Numbered from the stretch's first letter, positions 52,991-62,418 are shown. The stretch is 64,000 nucleotides of DNA from Cohnella sp. AR92 (GCF_003990975.1 NZ_RZJR01000009.1:62001-126000); one strand, 5' to 3'. Translations and numbers: made by a program. Notes: generated from the sequence alone by a model not told the origin.

Positions 52991-54046
52991 GTGAAGAACA
53001 TCATCGTTCTTGGCGGAGGCTACGGCGGCTTGACGGCCGTGCAGGAGCTTCTGTCCAACATTCCAGCAGACGTTAGAGTCACCTTGGTGGACCGAATGCC
53101 TTTCGGCAGCCTTAAGACAGAGTTTTACTCTCTGGCCGCCGGCACCGCCTCGGAGAAGGACATTCGAGTCTCCTTCCCTTCTCATCCTCAGCTTCAGATC
53201 GTTTACGGAGAAGTCCTGGGAGTCTCGTTCGAAGACAAATGCGTGCATCTTCTGAACAGCGATCCTCTGTTCTATGACTCCCTGATCGTCGCGCTCGGCT
53301 GTACGGACAACTATCATGGCATCGAAGGGGCGGCGGAGTTCACCGTCAGCGTTCAATCGTTGTCGGCCACCCGCAAGACGTACCAGATGCTGAACGACGT
53401 TCGTCCCTACGGACAAGTCTCGATCATCGGCGGCGGCCTGAGCGGGGTCGAAGTCGCGTCCGAGCTCCGCGAGAGCCGTCCGGACTTGAACATCCGGATT
53501 CTGGACCGCAGCAGCCTGATGTCCGCCTTCCCGACGAAGCTGCAGAAGTTCGTCGCCTCCTGGTTCATGGAGCACGACGTCGAGCTTCGTTCCGGCATTC
53601 ATACGACTCGGATCGAACAAGGAATCATCCATAACGGCAACGAAGAGATCCACACCGACGTTGCCGTCTGGACGGCCGGGATCCAACCGGTGAAGCTGGT
53701 ACAGGATCTTATCCTGCCGAAGGACAATCAGGGACGCCTGATCGTGAACGAGTTCCATGAGCTGCCGGACGCTCCGGACGTCTACGTCATCGGCGATTGC
53801 TCCAGCCAGCCGTTCTCGCCTAGCGGTCAATTGGCCCAAGCGCAGGCTCATCAAGTCGTTCAAGTGCTTCAAGCGCGATGGAACAACAAGACCATCAAGC
53901 TGCCTCGCATCCAGCTGAAGGGAACCGTCGGCTCCCTCGGGAAGAAATCCGGCTTCGCCGTCATGGGCAAGACATCGCTGATGGGACGAATTCCGCGCAT
54001 GCTGAAGAGCGGCGTGCTCTGGAAGAGCCGCCGCCACTTCGGATAA
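52991..54046 (+). CDS. Type II NADH dehydrogenase-like oxidoreductase (YutJ-like)
   Basis: 351 residues. FAD motif V-L-G-G-G-Y-G-G near 6 and NADH motif I-I-G-G-G-L-S-G near 144, with G-D-C-S near 269. A paralogue of the gene at 46412. The C-terminus (K-S-R-R-H-F-G) is basic, suggesting peripheral membrane attachment. GTG start with AAGGAG ten bases ahead; an ATG-initiated longer frame is unsupported. Faces yuzB convergently. Whether it reduces quinone is not shown. Confidence 0.85.
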   Translation: MKNIIVLGGGYGGLTAVQELLSNIPADVRVTLVDRMPFGSLKTEFYSLAAGTASEKDIRVSFPSHPQLQIVYGEVLGVSFEDKCVHLLNSDPLFYDSLIVALGCTDNYHGIEGAAEFTVSVQSLSATRKTYQMLNDVRPYGQVSIIGGGLSGVEVASELRESRPDLNIRILDRSSLMSAFPTKLQKFVASWFMEHDVELRSGIHTTRIEQGIIHNGNEEIHTDVAVWTAGIQPVKLVQDLILPKDNQGRLIVNEFHELPDAPDVYVIGDCSSQPFSPSGQLAQAQAHQVVQVLQARWNNKTIKLPRIQLKGTVGSLGKKSGFAVMGKTSLMGRIPRMLKSGVLWKSRRHFG

Positions 54047-54071
54047 GATGGGAAACCGTTCATAAACGAAT

Positions 54072-54338
54072 TTAAAGGTCGTCTAGAAGTTTGTCGAGAG
54101 CGGAGCGATCCGCCTCTTGCTCCTTCAAGGCGGCCTTTATCAATTCGTACAGCTGGTCGGCCTGTTCCGCGACTACGCTCTCTCCGTTGACCAGCGCGTA
54201 CGGGGAGAGATAGCATTCTCCGCAATTGCCGAGGCATCCGTATTCGATGACTTCGATGCCGTCCTCCAGTTCCAGCTTCTCCAGTACCTTATCGGTACCA
54301 TGGTGCATATTGCTAACGCAGAATTCCACGATGTTCAT
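54072..54338 (-). CDS. yuzB: YuzB-family protein (DUF1450)
   Basis: 88 residues with a four-Cys pattern (Cys7, Cys35, Cys39, Cys42; Y-G-C-L-G-N-C-G-E-C) resembling a thioredoxin-like ferredoxin. It is the DUF1450 family seen as YuzB beside yutI and yutJ in Bacillus. Function unknown, probably in iron-sulfur or redox chemistry. Confidence 0.88.
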   Translation of the reverse strand: MNIVEFCVSNMHHGTDKVLEKLELEDGIEVIEYGCLGNCGECYLSPYALVNGESVVAEQADQLYELIKAALKEQEADRSALDKLLDDL

Positions 54339-54393
54339 GAGGAATCGTCCTTTCTTTTGCCGAACGTCCGTTTTAATTCGGACGATTGTGTAC

Positions 54394-54399
54394 TATAAT
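54394..54399 (+). promoter_or_regulatory. Candidate nfu promoter (-10)
   Basis: A perfect TATAAT 26 bases before the ATG, with a weak -35. Just upstream CGTCCG and CGGACG (54365-54383) form a small dyad that could be an operator for the divergent nfu and yuzB genes. Confidence 0.45.
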
Positions 54400-54424
54400 A
54401 GGGTTATGAAAGGAGGGGATGGCG

Positions 54425-54670
54425 ATGAGTGAAACCGCACAAGACACGATTTATGATGAAGTGCTCGAGGTGCTCGACAAACTTCGTCCGTTCCTGCAGC
54501 GCGACGGCGGCGACGTTGAATTGGTTGACGTTGAAGACGGCATCGTTAAGCTTCGCTTGATGGGAGCGTGCGGCAGCTGCCCTAGCTCGACGATCACGCT
54601 GAAGGCCGGCATCGAACGCGCGTTGCTGGAAGAAGTAGAAGGTATTGAAGAAGTCGTGCAAGTATTCTAA
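54425..54670 (+). CDS. yutI: NifU-like scaffold protein (Nfu/YutI)
   Basis: 81 residues, the C-terminal Nfu domain, with C49-x-x-C52 in G-A-C-G-S-C-P-S-S. It assembles or carries [4Fe-4S] clusters. The second ATG is preferred: GGAGGGG is eight bases ahead, and only two before the first ATG. A terminator follows. Confidence 0.95.
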   Translation: MSETAQDTIYDEVLEVLDKLRPFLQRDGGDVELVDVEDGIVKLRLMGACGSCPSSTITLKAGIERALLEEVEGIEEVVQVF

Positions 54671-54725
54671 TGCTTCACGATGGCCATACAATCGCAGCGC
54701 CTGGGCAAGCCGGCGCTGCAGCCAG

Positions 54726-54759
54726 CCTTGCCGGACGATACGTTCGGCAAGGTTTTTTT
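54726..54759 (+). terminator. Terminator of yutI
   Basis: CCTTGCCG / CGGCAAGG (54726-54733 with 54745-54752), then seven T. Confidence 0.9.
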
Positions 54760-54766
54760 GTCCGCT

Positions 54767-55561
54767 TTACGGGCGATACGTGTCCGCCGCCTTCGCCAGA
54801 CGCACGATCGGATCGAAGCCTCCGGACACTTCGATCGCGTTGCCGGTCACGAAGTCCGATTCCGGGAGGCAGAGGAAGCCGATCACCCGGGCCACATCCT
54901 CTCCGGTGCCCGGCCTGCCGCGCGGGGATTCCCCGTCCTGAATTCCTTGCGCGTCGTCGATCCCCTTCTCCTTGAACGACCCGCGAATGTCCCCAGGGCA
55001 AATCATGTTCACCGTGATCCCATGGAAAGCTTCTTCTTCGGCCAACGTCTTCGTGAACGAGACAAGGCCGACCTTGGCGGCAGCATAAACCGCCCGATGC
55101 GGCCAAGACCTCGCCTCGGCCGCATGACCGAAGCCGAAGTGAATGATTCGCCCCCACTGCCTTGCTCTCATTCCCGGAAGGACGGAATGATCGAGAAGCA
55201 TGGTCCCGACCAGGTTGCCGTTCATCAGATAATGGATGTCGCTGACCCGATAATCGGCGAACAGCTTGCGCTCCCGAATGAACGGACCCGCGTTGTTCAC
55301 TAGAATATCGATGCCGCCCAGACGCTCTTCCGTTGCGGCGACCAGACGCCCGGCTTGCTCCTCATAAGCGATATCCCCTTGAACGGCGATGGCATGCCGT
55401 CCCATGCCGATGATCTCTTCGGCAAGCTCCTCCGCTTCCGCGCGGCTGTTCACGTAATTGATCGCTACGTTGCAGCCAAGGCGCGCCAGCTCCAGCGCCG
55501 TTCTTCTCCCAAGTCCCTTCGCGCTTCCCGTTACCAAAGCCGTTCTCCCGCTAAGCTTCAT
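54767..55561 (-). CDS. Short-chain dehydrogenase/reductase with altered catalytic Ser
   Basis: 264 residues. NAD(P) motif T-G-S-A-K-G-L-G near 11, N-N-A-G near 89, and Y-A-A-A-K with the active Tyr and Lys. At the usual serine position, 13 residues before the Tyr, the sequence reads F-G-F-G-H, with no Ser (the nearest Ser is 7 residues before the Tyr). The FabG-type reductase role is therefore uncertain. Encoded alone. Confidence 0.8.
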   Translation of the reverse strand: MKLSGRTALVTGSAKGLGRRTALELARLGCNVAINYVNSRAEAEELAEEIIGMGRHAIAVQGDIAYEEQAGRLVAATEERLGGIDILVNNAGPFIRERKLFADYRVSDIHYLMNGNLVGTMLLDHSVLPGMRARQWGRIIHFGFGHAAEARSWPHRAVYAAAKVGLVSFTKTLAEEEAFHGITVNMICPGDIRGSFKEKGIDDAQGIQDGESPRGRPGTGEDVARVIGFLCLPESDFVTGNAIEVSGGFDPIVRLAKAADTYRP

Positions 55562-55594
55562 GAGCGGTCGCTCCTTCCCCTAAGAGCTGATATG

Positions 55595-56305
55595 TCACGA
55601 TCGGATCATCCGGAGCGCATAGCGGAAAGACAACGCCAAGGAACGATGAACCATCTCCCAGCCTTCCTCCAGATCATGAAGATTCAGCGTGATGTTCTCC
55701 AAGTAGGGACGAATCTTCTGCTGCTCCGAATGAAGGCTCTGGAACAGATCGTCCTGAAGCTCCGAATTCATATGATGAATCTCCAGGTTACGCCGCTTGC
55801 GCAGCCTATTCATGGCTTCGCCGTGCCGCTCCTTGAGCTCGTTCAGCCTTTCGGCGAGATCGCCGTGCCGCCCCGACTGCCTCATCGCCCTCAATACCGT
55901 AAAGTACGAGAACCGCGATTTGACCCTTTCGGTATGCAAGCCAAGCAGATCGTTCAGCAAAGTTCCGAGCTTATCCAGCAGCGAGAACACCCGGATAAAA
56001 GCATTCTTATCAAAATATACATGGCGGTAATAATCGAGCCTCTCCTCGGCGGACATCTCTTCGATCGAGCTACCCCGCACTCGGCTGCCGAATTGCCTTG
56101 CGGCATAGACGCTCTGCTCCAGTTCATCCAAGGAACGGAGCAGCCCTTCCGCCCAGACCGCATAGGTACGAAGCTTAACGACCCGCTCACGGTCCATCGA
56201 TTCATGCTCTTGAAGCTGTCTGACGAACTTCTCGACGGCTTGTACCGCCTCTAGAGGCGGCCCTTCCCATTGCCTGGGCGGCTCGCCGAATATCGATCGA
56301 AGCAT
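55595..56305 (-). CDS. HEPN-like protein (Cthe_2314 type)
   Basis: 236 residues, all-helical. The C-terminal part holds R-N-L-E-I-H-H, an R-x4-H motif typical of HEPN nucleases, in a helical context. I believe it belongs to the Cthe_2314 HEPN family, but this is a recognition from memory. HEPN proteins act as RNases in toxin-antitoxin and defence systems or as non-catalytic scaffolds. No MNT nucleotidyltransferase gene is adjacent. It is followed by an SDR gene 33 bases downstream, so the two may share a transcript. Confidence 0.5.
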   Translation of the reverse strand: MLRSIFGEPPRQWEGPPLEAVQAVEKFVRQLQEHESMDRERVVKLRTYAVWAEGLLRSLDELEQSVYAARQFGSRVRGSSIEEMSAEERLDYYRHVYFDKNAFIRVFSLLDKLGTLLNDLLGLHTERVKSRFSYFTVLRAMRQSGRHGDLAERLNELKERHGEAMNRLRKRRNLEIHHMNSELQDDLFQSLHSEQQKIRPYLENITLNLHDLEEGWEMVHRSLALSFRYALRMIRS

Positions 56306-56421
56306 GCGATTCCTCCTGCAAGAGATCCATTCTTGTATTGTAACGCAACATCGGCTGTCGGCTCAACTGATGCGGAGTTGCCGGCAAAGCAAACTTTCGT
56401 AAAACTTTAGGATCCGCGCCA

Positions 56422-56450
56422 TTTACAATAAGTGTATTTTTAGGTATTTT
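56422..56450 (+). promoter_or_regulatory. Candidate promoter of the solute-binding pair
   Basis: TTTACA (56422-56427), 17 bp, TATTTT (56445-56450), in an AT-rich stretch; AAGGAGG precedes the start codon. Confidence 0.45.
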
Positions 56451-56486
56451 ACTTACATAATTAGACAAAATTTTAAGGAGGATTCG

Positions 56487-57731
56487 ATGCGCTTTCTCAA
56501 ACCTACCATTCTCATTCCCGCCTTTGTTTCGACAGCCCTCTTTTTAAGCGGTTGTTCTTTCGGAGGCGGCGGGGAACCCTCTCCCTCTTCTGACCAGCTT
56601 AAAATATTACGAATCGGCTATATATCCGAGGAACATTTCACCAAGCGATATGCCAATCTATTGCAATTGGAGTATCCCGGCTATCGCATCGAGATTGTTC
56701 CGATGAAGGAAATGATCAAACAGCGACAGCCCATTCACGATTGGCTTCGATCGAATCCGATCGATCTGATCTACCTGCGATCTTCCCAGTTTGCGGAGCT
56801 TATCGACCATAATGACCTAATCGATCTGCAACCGCATATAAAACGAAATTCTTTCCCCTTAGAATCCATCATTCCTAGTCTGATGGAGTTAACAAGGCAA
56901 TACGGAGAAGGGAGCATCTACGGACTTCCTCCCAGCTTCTATAGCGAAGCGGTAGCCATAAATCGGGATCTGTTCGATAGCAACAACATGCGGATTCCGG
57001 AGGGTCAAACGACATGGTCCGGGCTGATGGATGCCGTTAGGCAAGCGGATGGAGGATTGTCGGTGCACAAAGATTCACCGTTTCTTCTGTTGATGCGCAT
57101 GGGACAATCCTCGCGATTGCAGATGTTCGACGAGAACACCCGGGAAGCGACTATCGATACCCCCGCTTGGAAGCAGATATGGGAGCTCGCGACAGCCGCC
57201 GTTCAGAACGAGAACATAAGGCTTGATCCGATCAACGATAATCCTTTTCTGACCGGAGATCGGGCTGCGGCGCTCCTTTCCTACTACGATTACAAGCTCC
57301 TGGAACTGACAAAGCCCGATTTTCGATGGTCGCTTCTTCCGGTCCCCATGGACGGCACGCTGCTCGGTATGACGACTTCGCTCTCGCCAGACGGGTTCTG
57401 GGCGATTCCCGCAGCTTCCGCCAACCCGGACGACGCTTGGAAACTAGTCGCCTTCCTGATGAGCGATAACGTCGCCAAATGGAACTATCGCTCGGACTAC
57501 GGATTCTCGTCGCTCTCGCAGCAATTCTCGATTAGCTCGGTAGATAAAGACGAGCTTGGCGCCTTTTACGAACTTCAACCCCTTGTTCCAGAAACTCTGC
57601 CTTGGCCGGATTTCCTTCCCGATCTCGTAAACGGCGTATTCGGCGACATTCTGTCGGGCTCCGAATCGGTTGAATCCGGCTTGAAAAAATTACAGGACCT
57701 CGTCTCCCAACAAGCAAAGGAGAATATCTAA
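56487..57731 (+). CDS. Solute-binding lipoprotein, family 1 type
   Basis: 414 residues. Lipobox L-S-G-C (Cys about 23), a Gly/Ser linker, then a family 1 extracellular solute-binding fold (D-L-I-Y-L near 92, G-L-P-P-S-F near 144, the W-A-I-P-A-A and D-D-A-W-K segment near 305). Such proteins bind sugars or oligosaccharides. No permease or ATPase gene is adjacent. It is coupled to the next gene, which is a distant paralogue. Confidence 0.8.
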   Translation: MRFLKPTILIPAFVSTALFLSGCSFGGGGEPSPSSDQLKILRIGYISEEHFTKRYANLLQLEYPGYRIEIVPMKEMIKQRQPIHDWLRSNPIDLIYLRSSQFAELIDHNDLIDLQPHIKRNSFPLESIIPSLMELTRQYGEGSIYGLPPSFYSEAVAINRDLFDSNNMRIPEGQTTWSGLMDAVRQADGGLSVHKDSPFLLLMRMGQSSRLQMFDENTREATIDTPAWKQIWELATAAVQNENIRLDPINDNPFLTGDRAAALLSYYDYKLLELTKPDFRWSLLPVPMDGTLLGMTTSLSPDGFWAIPAASANPDDAWKLVAFLMSDNVAKWNYRSDYGFSSLSQQFSISSVDKDELGAFYELQPLVPETLPWPDFLPDLVNGVFGDILSGSESVESGLKKLQDLVSQQAKENI

Positions 57732-59059
57732 TGCAGAATGGCAGCCGTTCACGACTTAGGATAACCGTCAATGCCGTTCTCGTTCTCCTGATGGCCCCAC
57801 TATTCGGGTGCAGCAGCGAAAGCCCTTCCGAACAGGTCACGATCACGGTGAACTACCCATCGGCCCAGCAATTCTATAAGCTATACGGATATGCCTTCGA
57901 GAAAGCGAATCCGGGAATCACCGTACAAGTCATGCCGGAGCCTGCGATCAATAGCGCCACCATGCCGACGACAGACGTTGTCGTGATGAATAGTCTCTCT
58001 CTCTTGAAGCAGAGGGCAGAACGAGGCGATCTGCTTGCTCTAACTCCTATCATACGGAAGGGCAAATATGAAGTGGAATCTTTAACGCCTATCGTCCTCT
58101 CCATGCTCAAAGGGGCAACGGAAGGCGAGCTTTACGGCTTAACAGCCCACTTTCAAAGCGACGCACTATTCTACAATAAGAAGCTGTTCGAGCAATACCA
58201 GATCCCTCTGCCTCGGAATCAAATGACCTGGGAAGAGGTGCTGCTGCTGGCTGAACGGTTTCCCAAGCAAACGCAGGACGGAAAACCTTTATACGGTTTG
58301 CAATTGCATGACGACGAGAACGCGGCGATTCGTTCCATATTGGACATGGGAGCCACGGAAGGACTTGTTTACATGGATCCGGATTCGATGCAAATAACGA
58401 TGAATACGGCTAGTTGGGAGAAAATTTGGACGGCTGCCGTCGGCGCTTTTCAGTCGGGAGCCATCTATGATCCGAAGAAGGGGGAGAACGCAGATCGGGT
58501 GAGGATTCCGCCTTTCAACAGCGAGCAGGCGGCCATGACGGTAGCTTCATTCATGACGGCTTACCAGTTCGAACAATTGGCAGCCTTCCCGAACGGACGC
58601 TTGATCGATTGGGGAATGGTTACGGCCCCTGTGGATCCTCGATCTCCCGATCAATCGCGCTCCTACTCGGTTTATGAGATCTACGGAATATCTTCCTCCA
58701 CCGAGCATAGGGATGCGGCTTGGAAGCTCATAAAGTTCATCGTGGACGACTCCGCCAACCAATCCTATCTGGCCAAGGCGAACCCGAATCTTGGCCTTCC
58801 CTCGAATCTCGAGTATATCCAGCCGATCCCGGAGCACGATCTGTCGCCCTTGTATCGGCTTAATCCGGCGCCAGAACCGGAGAACCCCTATTCGTCCGTC
58901 GATGGTTCCATCCTCGAGGCTTTTACCGAATCGGCCCAGAACGTACTTGATCAGGCAGTCTCTGGAGATTTAACGATTAAACAAGCCCTCGCGGAGGTTG
59001 AATCGGAAGGCCAACGGGCTATTGACGACGCGAAGAATCGGTTATCGGAGGTTAGATAA
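57731..59059 (+). CDS. Second solute-binding lipoprotein of the pair
   Basis: 442 residues. Lipobox F-G-C at about 27, then a solute-binding fold: D-V-V-V-M near 77, L-T-A-H-F near 136, and a D-A-A-W-K segment near 324. The ATG overlaps the stop of the first gene (TAATG), so they are co-translated. A pair without permease may use a remote transporter or act as sensors. A bidirectional terminator follows. Confidence 0.8.
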   Translation: MQNGSRSRLRITVNAVLVLLMAPLFGCSSESPSEQVTITVNYPSAQQFYKLYGYAFEKANPGITVQVMPEPAINSATMPTTDVVVMNSLSLLKQRAERGDLLALTPIIRKGKYEVESLTPIVLSMLKGATEGELYGLTAHFQSDALFYNKKLFEQYQIPLPRNQMTWEEVLLLAERFPKQTQDGKPLYGLQLHDDENAAIRSILDMGATEGLVYMDPDSMQITMNTASWEKIWTAAVGAFQSGAIYDPKKGENADRVRIPPFNSEQAAMTVASFMTAYQFEQLAAFPNGRLIDWGMVTAPVDPRSPDQSRSYSVYEIYGISSSTEHRDAAWKLIKFIVDDSANQSYLAKANPNLGLPSNLEYIQPIPEHDLSPLYRLNPAPEPENPYSSVDGSILEAFTESAQNVLDQAVSGDLTIKQALAEVESEGQRAIDDAKNRLSEVR

Positions 59060-59062
59060 AGC

Positions 59063-59107
59063 AAATGGCGGAGCAAGGGGTTATCTCCCTTACGCCGCCA
59101 TTTGTTT
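59063..59107. terminator. Bidirectional terminator
   Basis: AAATGGCGG / CCGCCATTT (59063-59071 with 59095-59103) with an inner AGGG/CCCT helix, between the solute-binding pair and ctaA. Confidence 0.8.
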
Positions 59108-59120
59108 AATGCCGCTATCT

Positions 59121-60071
59121 TTATTTGGATTTGCGCGACAGCTGCCACGCCCGAATCATTCCGAGACAGAGCGAGCTGAACATGGCCGTTACGATGATCG
59201 TATGAAGCAGGCTGGTGAACACATAGGCGTCCTCATTATCCAGCGTTGCCGTCAGCAGCCAGCCGCTCAGCACTTGAGCAAGCACCAGCAGGAAGGAGAC
59301 AAGCGACACCTTGGCGATCTCGTGATCGCTTCCCAGCTTCTTCCTCACGTAGAGCAGAAGAAGAAGAATGCAGATGAAGAGAACAACGCCCGCCAGCCGG
59401 TGAAGGAATACAATGCCCGTCGCTCCGTTGATCTCGGGCACGAATTCTCCGTTGCACAGAGGCCAGCCGATGCAGCCGCCGGCCGAATCCGTGTGGCGGA
59501 CGTAAGCGCCGAGGTAGACGACGGCATAGCAGTATAGGATGACGGCAACCGTTGCGCGGAAGATCGAAGAGGGAATTAGGACTAGCGCGCCCTTCTCCTT
59601 CTTCGCCGCTACGCCGGTTTCGAGTTCCTTCACTCTTCTTCTCGACCATGCGCTAAGCAGCCAAGTGAACGTGAAGGCAATCATCGAGATGCCGAAATGA
59701 ATGGCGAGCACGGCGTCCGATGTCGGCCAAATGACCGCCATCATGCCGAGGATCGCTTGCGCGATCGTAAATGCGAGCGCCCCGCCCGAATAAATCAACG
59801 CTTCTTTGTCCCTCGCATTAGGCTTAAGCTTGAAAGCGGCTACGAAAGTCGCGAATACCAGAATGCCCTCCAAGCCGCTGACGGCGCGGTGGGAGTATTC
59901 AATCATCGACTCAAGCGTATAAGCGGGAACGAACTTGCCGTTGCATAGAGGCCAATCGGTGCCGCAGCCGCGTCCCGATTGGGTATTCGTTACGATAACG
60001 CCGGCGACCAGAACCAAGAACATGCCGATGCAGCTCAATAAGGCCAGGATTCGATATCTTTTGGAAGTCAT
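59121..60071 (-). CDS. ctaA: Heme A synthase CtaA
   Basis: 316 residues with eight membrane segments in two similar halves. Conserved His pairs (Y-S-H-R, H-F-G, L-H-R-L-A-G and L-H-T) and the Cys pairs C-G-T-D-W-P-L-C and C-I-G-W-P-L-C match COX15/CtaA. It converts heme O to heme A for cytochrome oxidase. The internal ATG after GGGGATGGG is used; upstream in-frame starts add 34 residues with no site. No ctaB or oxidase genes are adjacent. Confidence 0.94.
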   Translation of the reverse strand: MTSKRYRILALLSCIGMFLVLVAGVIVTNTQSGRGCGTDWPLCNGKFVPAYTLESMIEYSHRAVSGLEGILVFATFVAAFKLKPNARDKEALIYSGGALAFTIAQAILGMMAVIWPTSDAVLAIHFGISMIAFTFTWLLSAWSRRRVKELETGVAAKKEKGALVLIPSSIFRATVAVILYCYAVVYLGAYVRHTDSAGGCIGWPLCNGEFVPEINGATGIVFLHRLAGVVLFICILLLLLYVRKKLGSDHEIAKVSLVSFLLVLAQVLSGWLLTATLDNEDAYVFTSLLHTIIVTAMFSSLCLGMIRAWQLSRKSK

Positions 60072-60225
60072 GCCCATCCCCGATTTCTTTGTGAAAGTAA
60101 GCTCAAGACGGCCAACTTCATTATAACCAACCCCTCTTGCCAAAACCATGTTCAAAGTGTGACGGTTTGGCAAGCTATTTATGTCTTGGTTGATCCGTGC
60201 CAGCGCGTCTTACGCAACGCAGCGG

Positions 60226-60262
60226 GAGGCTGCCCCATAAGCGCGCTTATGGAACAGCCTCC
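60226..60262 (-). terminator. Terminator after the thioredoxin gene
   Basis: A long stem (arms about 60226-60243 and 60244-60262, two mismatches) containing GCGCGC at the turn, about 30 bases past the stop of the leftward thioredoxin gene. T-run is lacking. Confidence 0.5.
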
Positions 60263-60291
60263 CCCCAATCGCTATTCGGTTCTTATCGATC

Positions 60292-60636
60292 TTATGATGG
60301 CAGCGCGTCGGACACTTCAAGCGCCCGGTCGAGGAACTGCTCGATCTCCTCGCGGGATTTGCGCAGCTTGTTCACGTAGCGAACGAGCTCGCGTCCCTCG
60401 CGGAAAGCGATGAAGCTTGGGATCCCCAGAATGTTAAGCTCGCTGCACAGATCCGCCAGATCGTCGCGGTCGATCTCGATGAACGTGATGCGCCCGGCAT
60501 ACTTCTGTTCCACGTCCGGCATGAAAGGCTCGATAAAATGGCAGTCCCCGCACCAGGTTGTCTTGAATACGGCCACCGTCAGCTCGGATTTGCCCGTCTG
60601 CTCGCGGAAAGCCGCCTCTTCCGTAATCTTGCGCAT
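60292..60636 (-). CDS. Thioredoxin-family protein
   Basis: 114 residues. Active site W-C29-G-D-C32, with cis-Pro in G-I-P-S-F near 72. A small thioredoxin (YtpP type) that reduces disulfides in the cytoplasm. It could be the reductant of fRMsr but is not linked to it. The ATG has AGGAGGAA ahead. Confidence 0.9.
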   Translation of the reverse strand: MRKITEEAAFREQTGKSELTVAVFKTTWCGDCHFIEPFMPDVEQKYAGRITFIEIDRDDLADLCSELNILGIPSFIAFREGRELVRYVNKLRKSREEIEQFLDRALEVSDALPS

Positions 60637-60716
60637 CCTGATTCCTCCTCGGAAGCCAACGAAGTCGCTTCGCCAATAGAATGATTAACGATTATTATAC
60701 GACTTCCTCTGCGGCC

Positions 60717-62309
60717 TTACAAATCCCTCTCGATGAGAAGCCTGCTTGTTTCGTCGTCAAGCGAGTACTTGGCCCCGAGAAGCCCAAGGAGATCGTCCGC
60801 ATAAGCGTAGGCGGTTCCGTCGATCGTCACGACCGGCTGGCTCCAGGTCTTGTCGACGCCATTCACCTTAATCTTGTTGCTGCCGACGGTCAGGGCTACT
60901 TCTTGATAAGTACCCTCGTCATAGAAGACGAGATGGCCTCCCCGGTAAACGACGTTGTCCTCGAATTCGTTCAAGGTTCCTCGAAGCGAAATCAGGATCT
61001 TCCCATTCTTGTCCTCGCGGTAAGAAGGCAGCCCCCAGTTCGAAGCCCATTCCTCGCTCTTTGGATACACCTCGAAGCTCGCATCGTCGACCGAGAAGTC
61101 GTTTTTCAGCAGATCATAGATCACGGAGTCGTTCTCGAACAGCCTAAGCCCGCGAAGCGACGTCATCTCCATTAGATCATCAACGTTCAAAACGCGAGGC
61201 GGCAGGACCACGTTGGAGATCGGCGACGCGTTCGGGTCCGTCCAATTCTCTTGCTCGAGTCGAATCGTAAAGCCGGTCAGAGGAAGCGCCATTTCCTCTT
61301 CTTCAACGGTTGGCATCGAGTAATGGAGATCGGCGGCCAGCTTGCGAACCTTCAGGTCAGAGTCTACGTAGAGATCCGCGCTCAGAGTCGTCTTCTCATT
61401 GAAGAACGCGTTCCACTCGTCCTCGTTGTCCGCCCGCTCGGAATCCAGCTCCTTCTTGGCTTCCTTGAAGCTGTCCGCCATCTCCTGAACCGTCTCCTCG
61501 AACTCGTCCTTGCTTGGCAGCTCGAGGTCATCGAGCTCAAGCGATTCCTTCATCTCCGGCGGCAGCGCCGCGAACCAATCCGTCACTTCTCCGACCATCT
61601 TCCGCAGCCCCGACTCATCCTTCACCAAGGCATCGAGGTAAGCGGGTATGAGCTCTCCGAGCTGCTTGCCGTTCAGCTCCGCATGCACCTGGGTAACGTC
61701 CGTCTTCGTTCCGTGTATCTCGACGCTCGCGCTCTTGGCGTCGATCTTAGGCGGATTCGGCAGATTTCCGACGAAGTAGGAGGCGACCGTACGGATGAGG
61801 GATTCGCCCTCTTTGGATCGCTGCAGGGCAAGCAAAGGCGATTCTCCCGCCATCGAGCCTTTCAGCGGCTCATCCAGGTCGATAACGAGCGGCCGCTTCG
61901 CCCCTTCCACCTCAAACAGGAGATGCGACTCATCGGCATGCAGTTGGAACGAAATGTTCCCCTTGCCGAACGAGAAAACGCCATTGGCCAGAATCCGGCC
62001 TTCTTCGTCCGTTCTCAATTCATTCAGCTTGAAGGTCGTCTTGCTGAACCAGTCGAGCCATTTCTTCTGCATGGCGACATCGGCTTCATCCTCGCCTTCG
62101 ACATTCAGAAGCGCATCGTTCCATTGCAGGTCTAACCCGATTGACATGGAGATCGAAGCGTTCGGATTCGCGGCGTTGGAATCGACCGTCCTCTCCACGA
62201 GCACCTTGTTCATATCCAATCCGTTAACGGCCTCGCAACCTGCCGGAACGACCGCCAGCAGCGCCGCAACGGAAGGCACCAGCCATCTCTTTAACCTCTT
62301 GCCCATCAT
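60717..62309 (-). CDS. Large lipoprotein with C-terminal copper amine oxidase-like domain
   Basis: 530 residues. Signal and lipobox P-A-G-C (about Cys 25), a long mixed domain without a family I know, an acidic helical segment (about 265-310, rich in Glu, Asp and Lys), and a C-terminal CuAO N1-like repeat (V-N-G-V-D-K-T-W, then V-V-T-I-D-G-T-A-Y-A-Y-A-D-D-L). CuAO N1 domains are common on Paenibacillaceae surface proteins. ATG with GGAG five bases before. Confidence 0.65.
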   Translation of the reverse strand: MMGKRLKRWLVPSVAALLAVVPAGCEAVNGLDMNKVLVERTVDSNAANPNASISMSIGLDLQWNDALLNVEGEDEADVAMQKKWLDWFSKTTFKLNELRTDEEGRILANGVFSFGKGNISFQLHADESHLLFEVEGAKRPLVIDLDEPLKGSMAGESPLLALQRSKEGESLIRTVASYFVGNLPNPPKIDAKSASVEIHGTKTDVTQVHAELNGKQLGELIPAYLDALVKDESGLRKMVGEVTDWFAALPPEMKESLELDDLELPSKDEFEETVQEMADSFKEAKKELDSERADNEDEWNAFFNEKTTLSADLYVDSDLKVRKLAADLHYSMPTVEEEEMALPLTGFTIRLEQENWTDPNASPISNVVLPPRVLNVDDLMEMTSLRGLRLFENDSVIYDLLKNDFSVDDASFEVYPKSEEWASNWGLPSYREDKNGKILISLRGTLNEFEDNVVYRGGHLVFYDEGTYQEVALTVGSNKIKVNGVDKTWSQPVVTIDGTAYAYADDLLGLLGAKYSLDDETSRLLIERDL

Positions 62310-62418
62310 CGACTCTCCATTCGTTTTTGGTTGATATGGATATTTCGACAATTCAATTGGAAAACCTTCCACTTAAGGAGTATTTTATAATGGTTCTTTA
62401 GAGGGGGGAGCGGAAACG

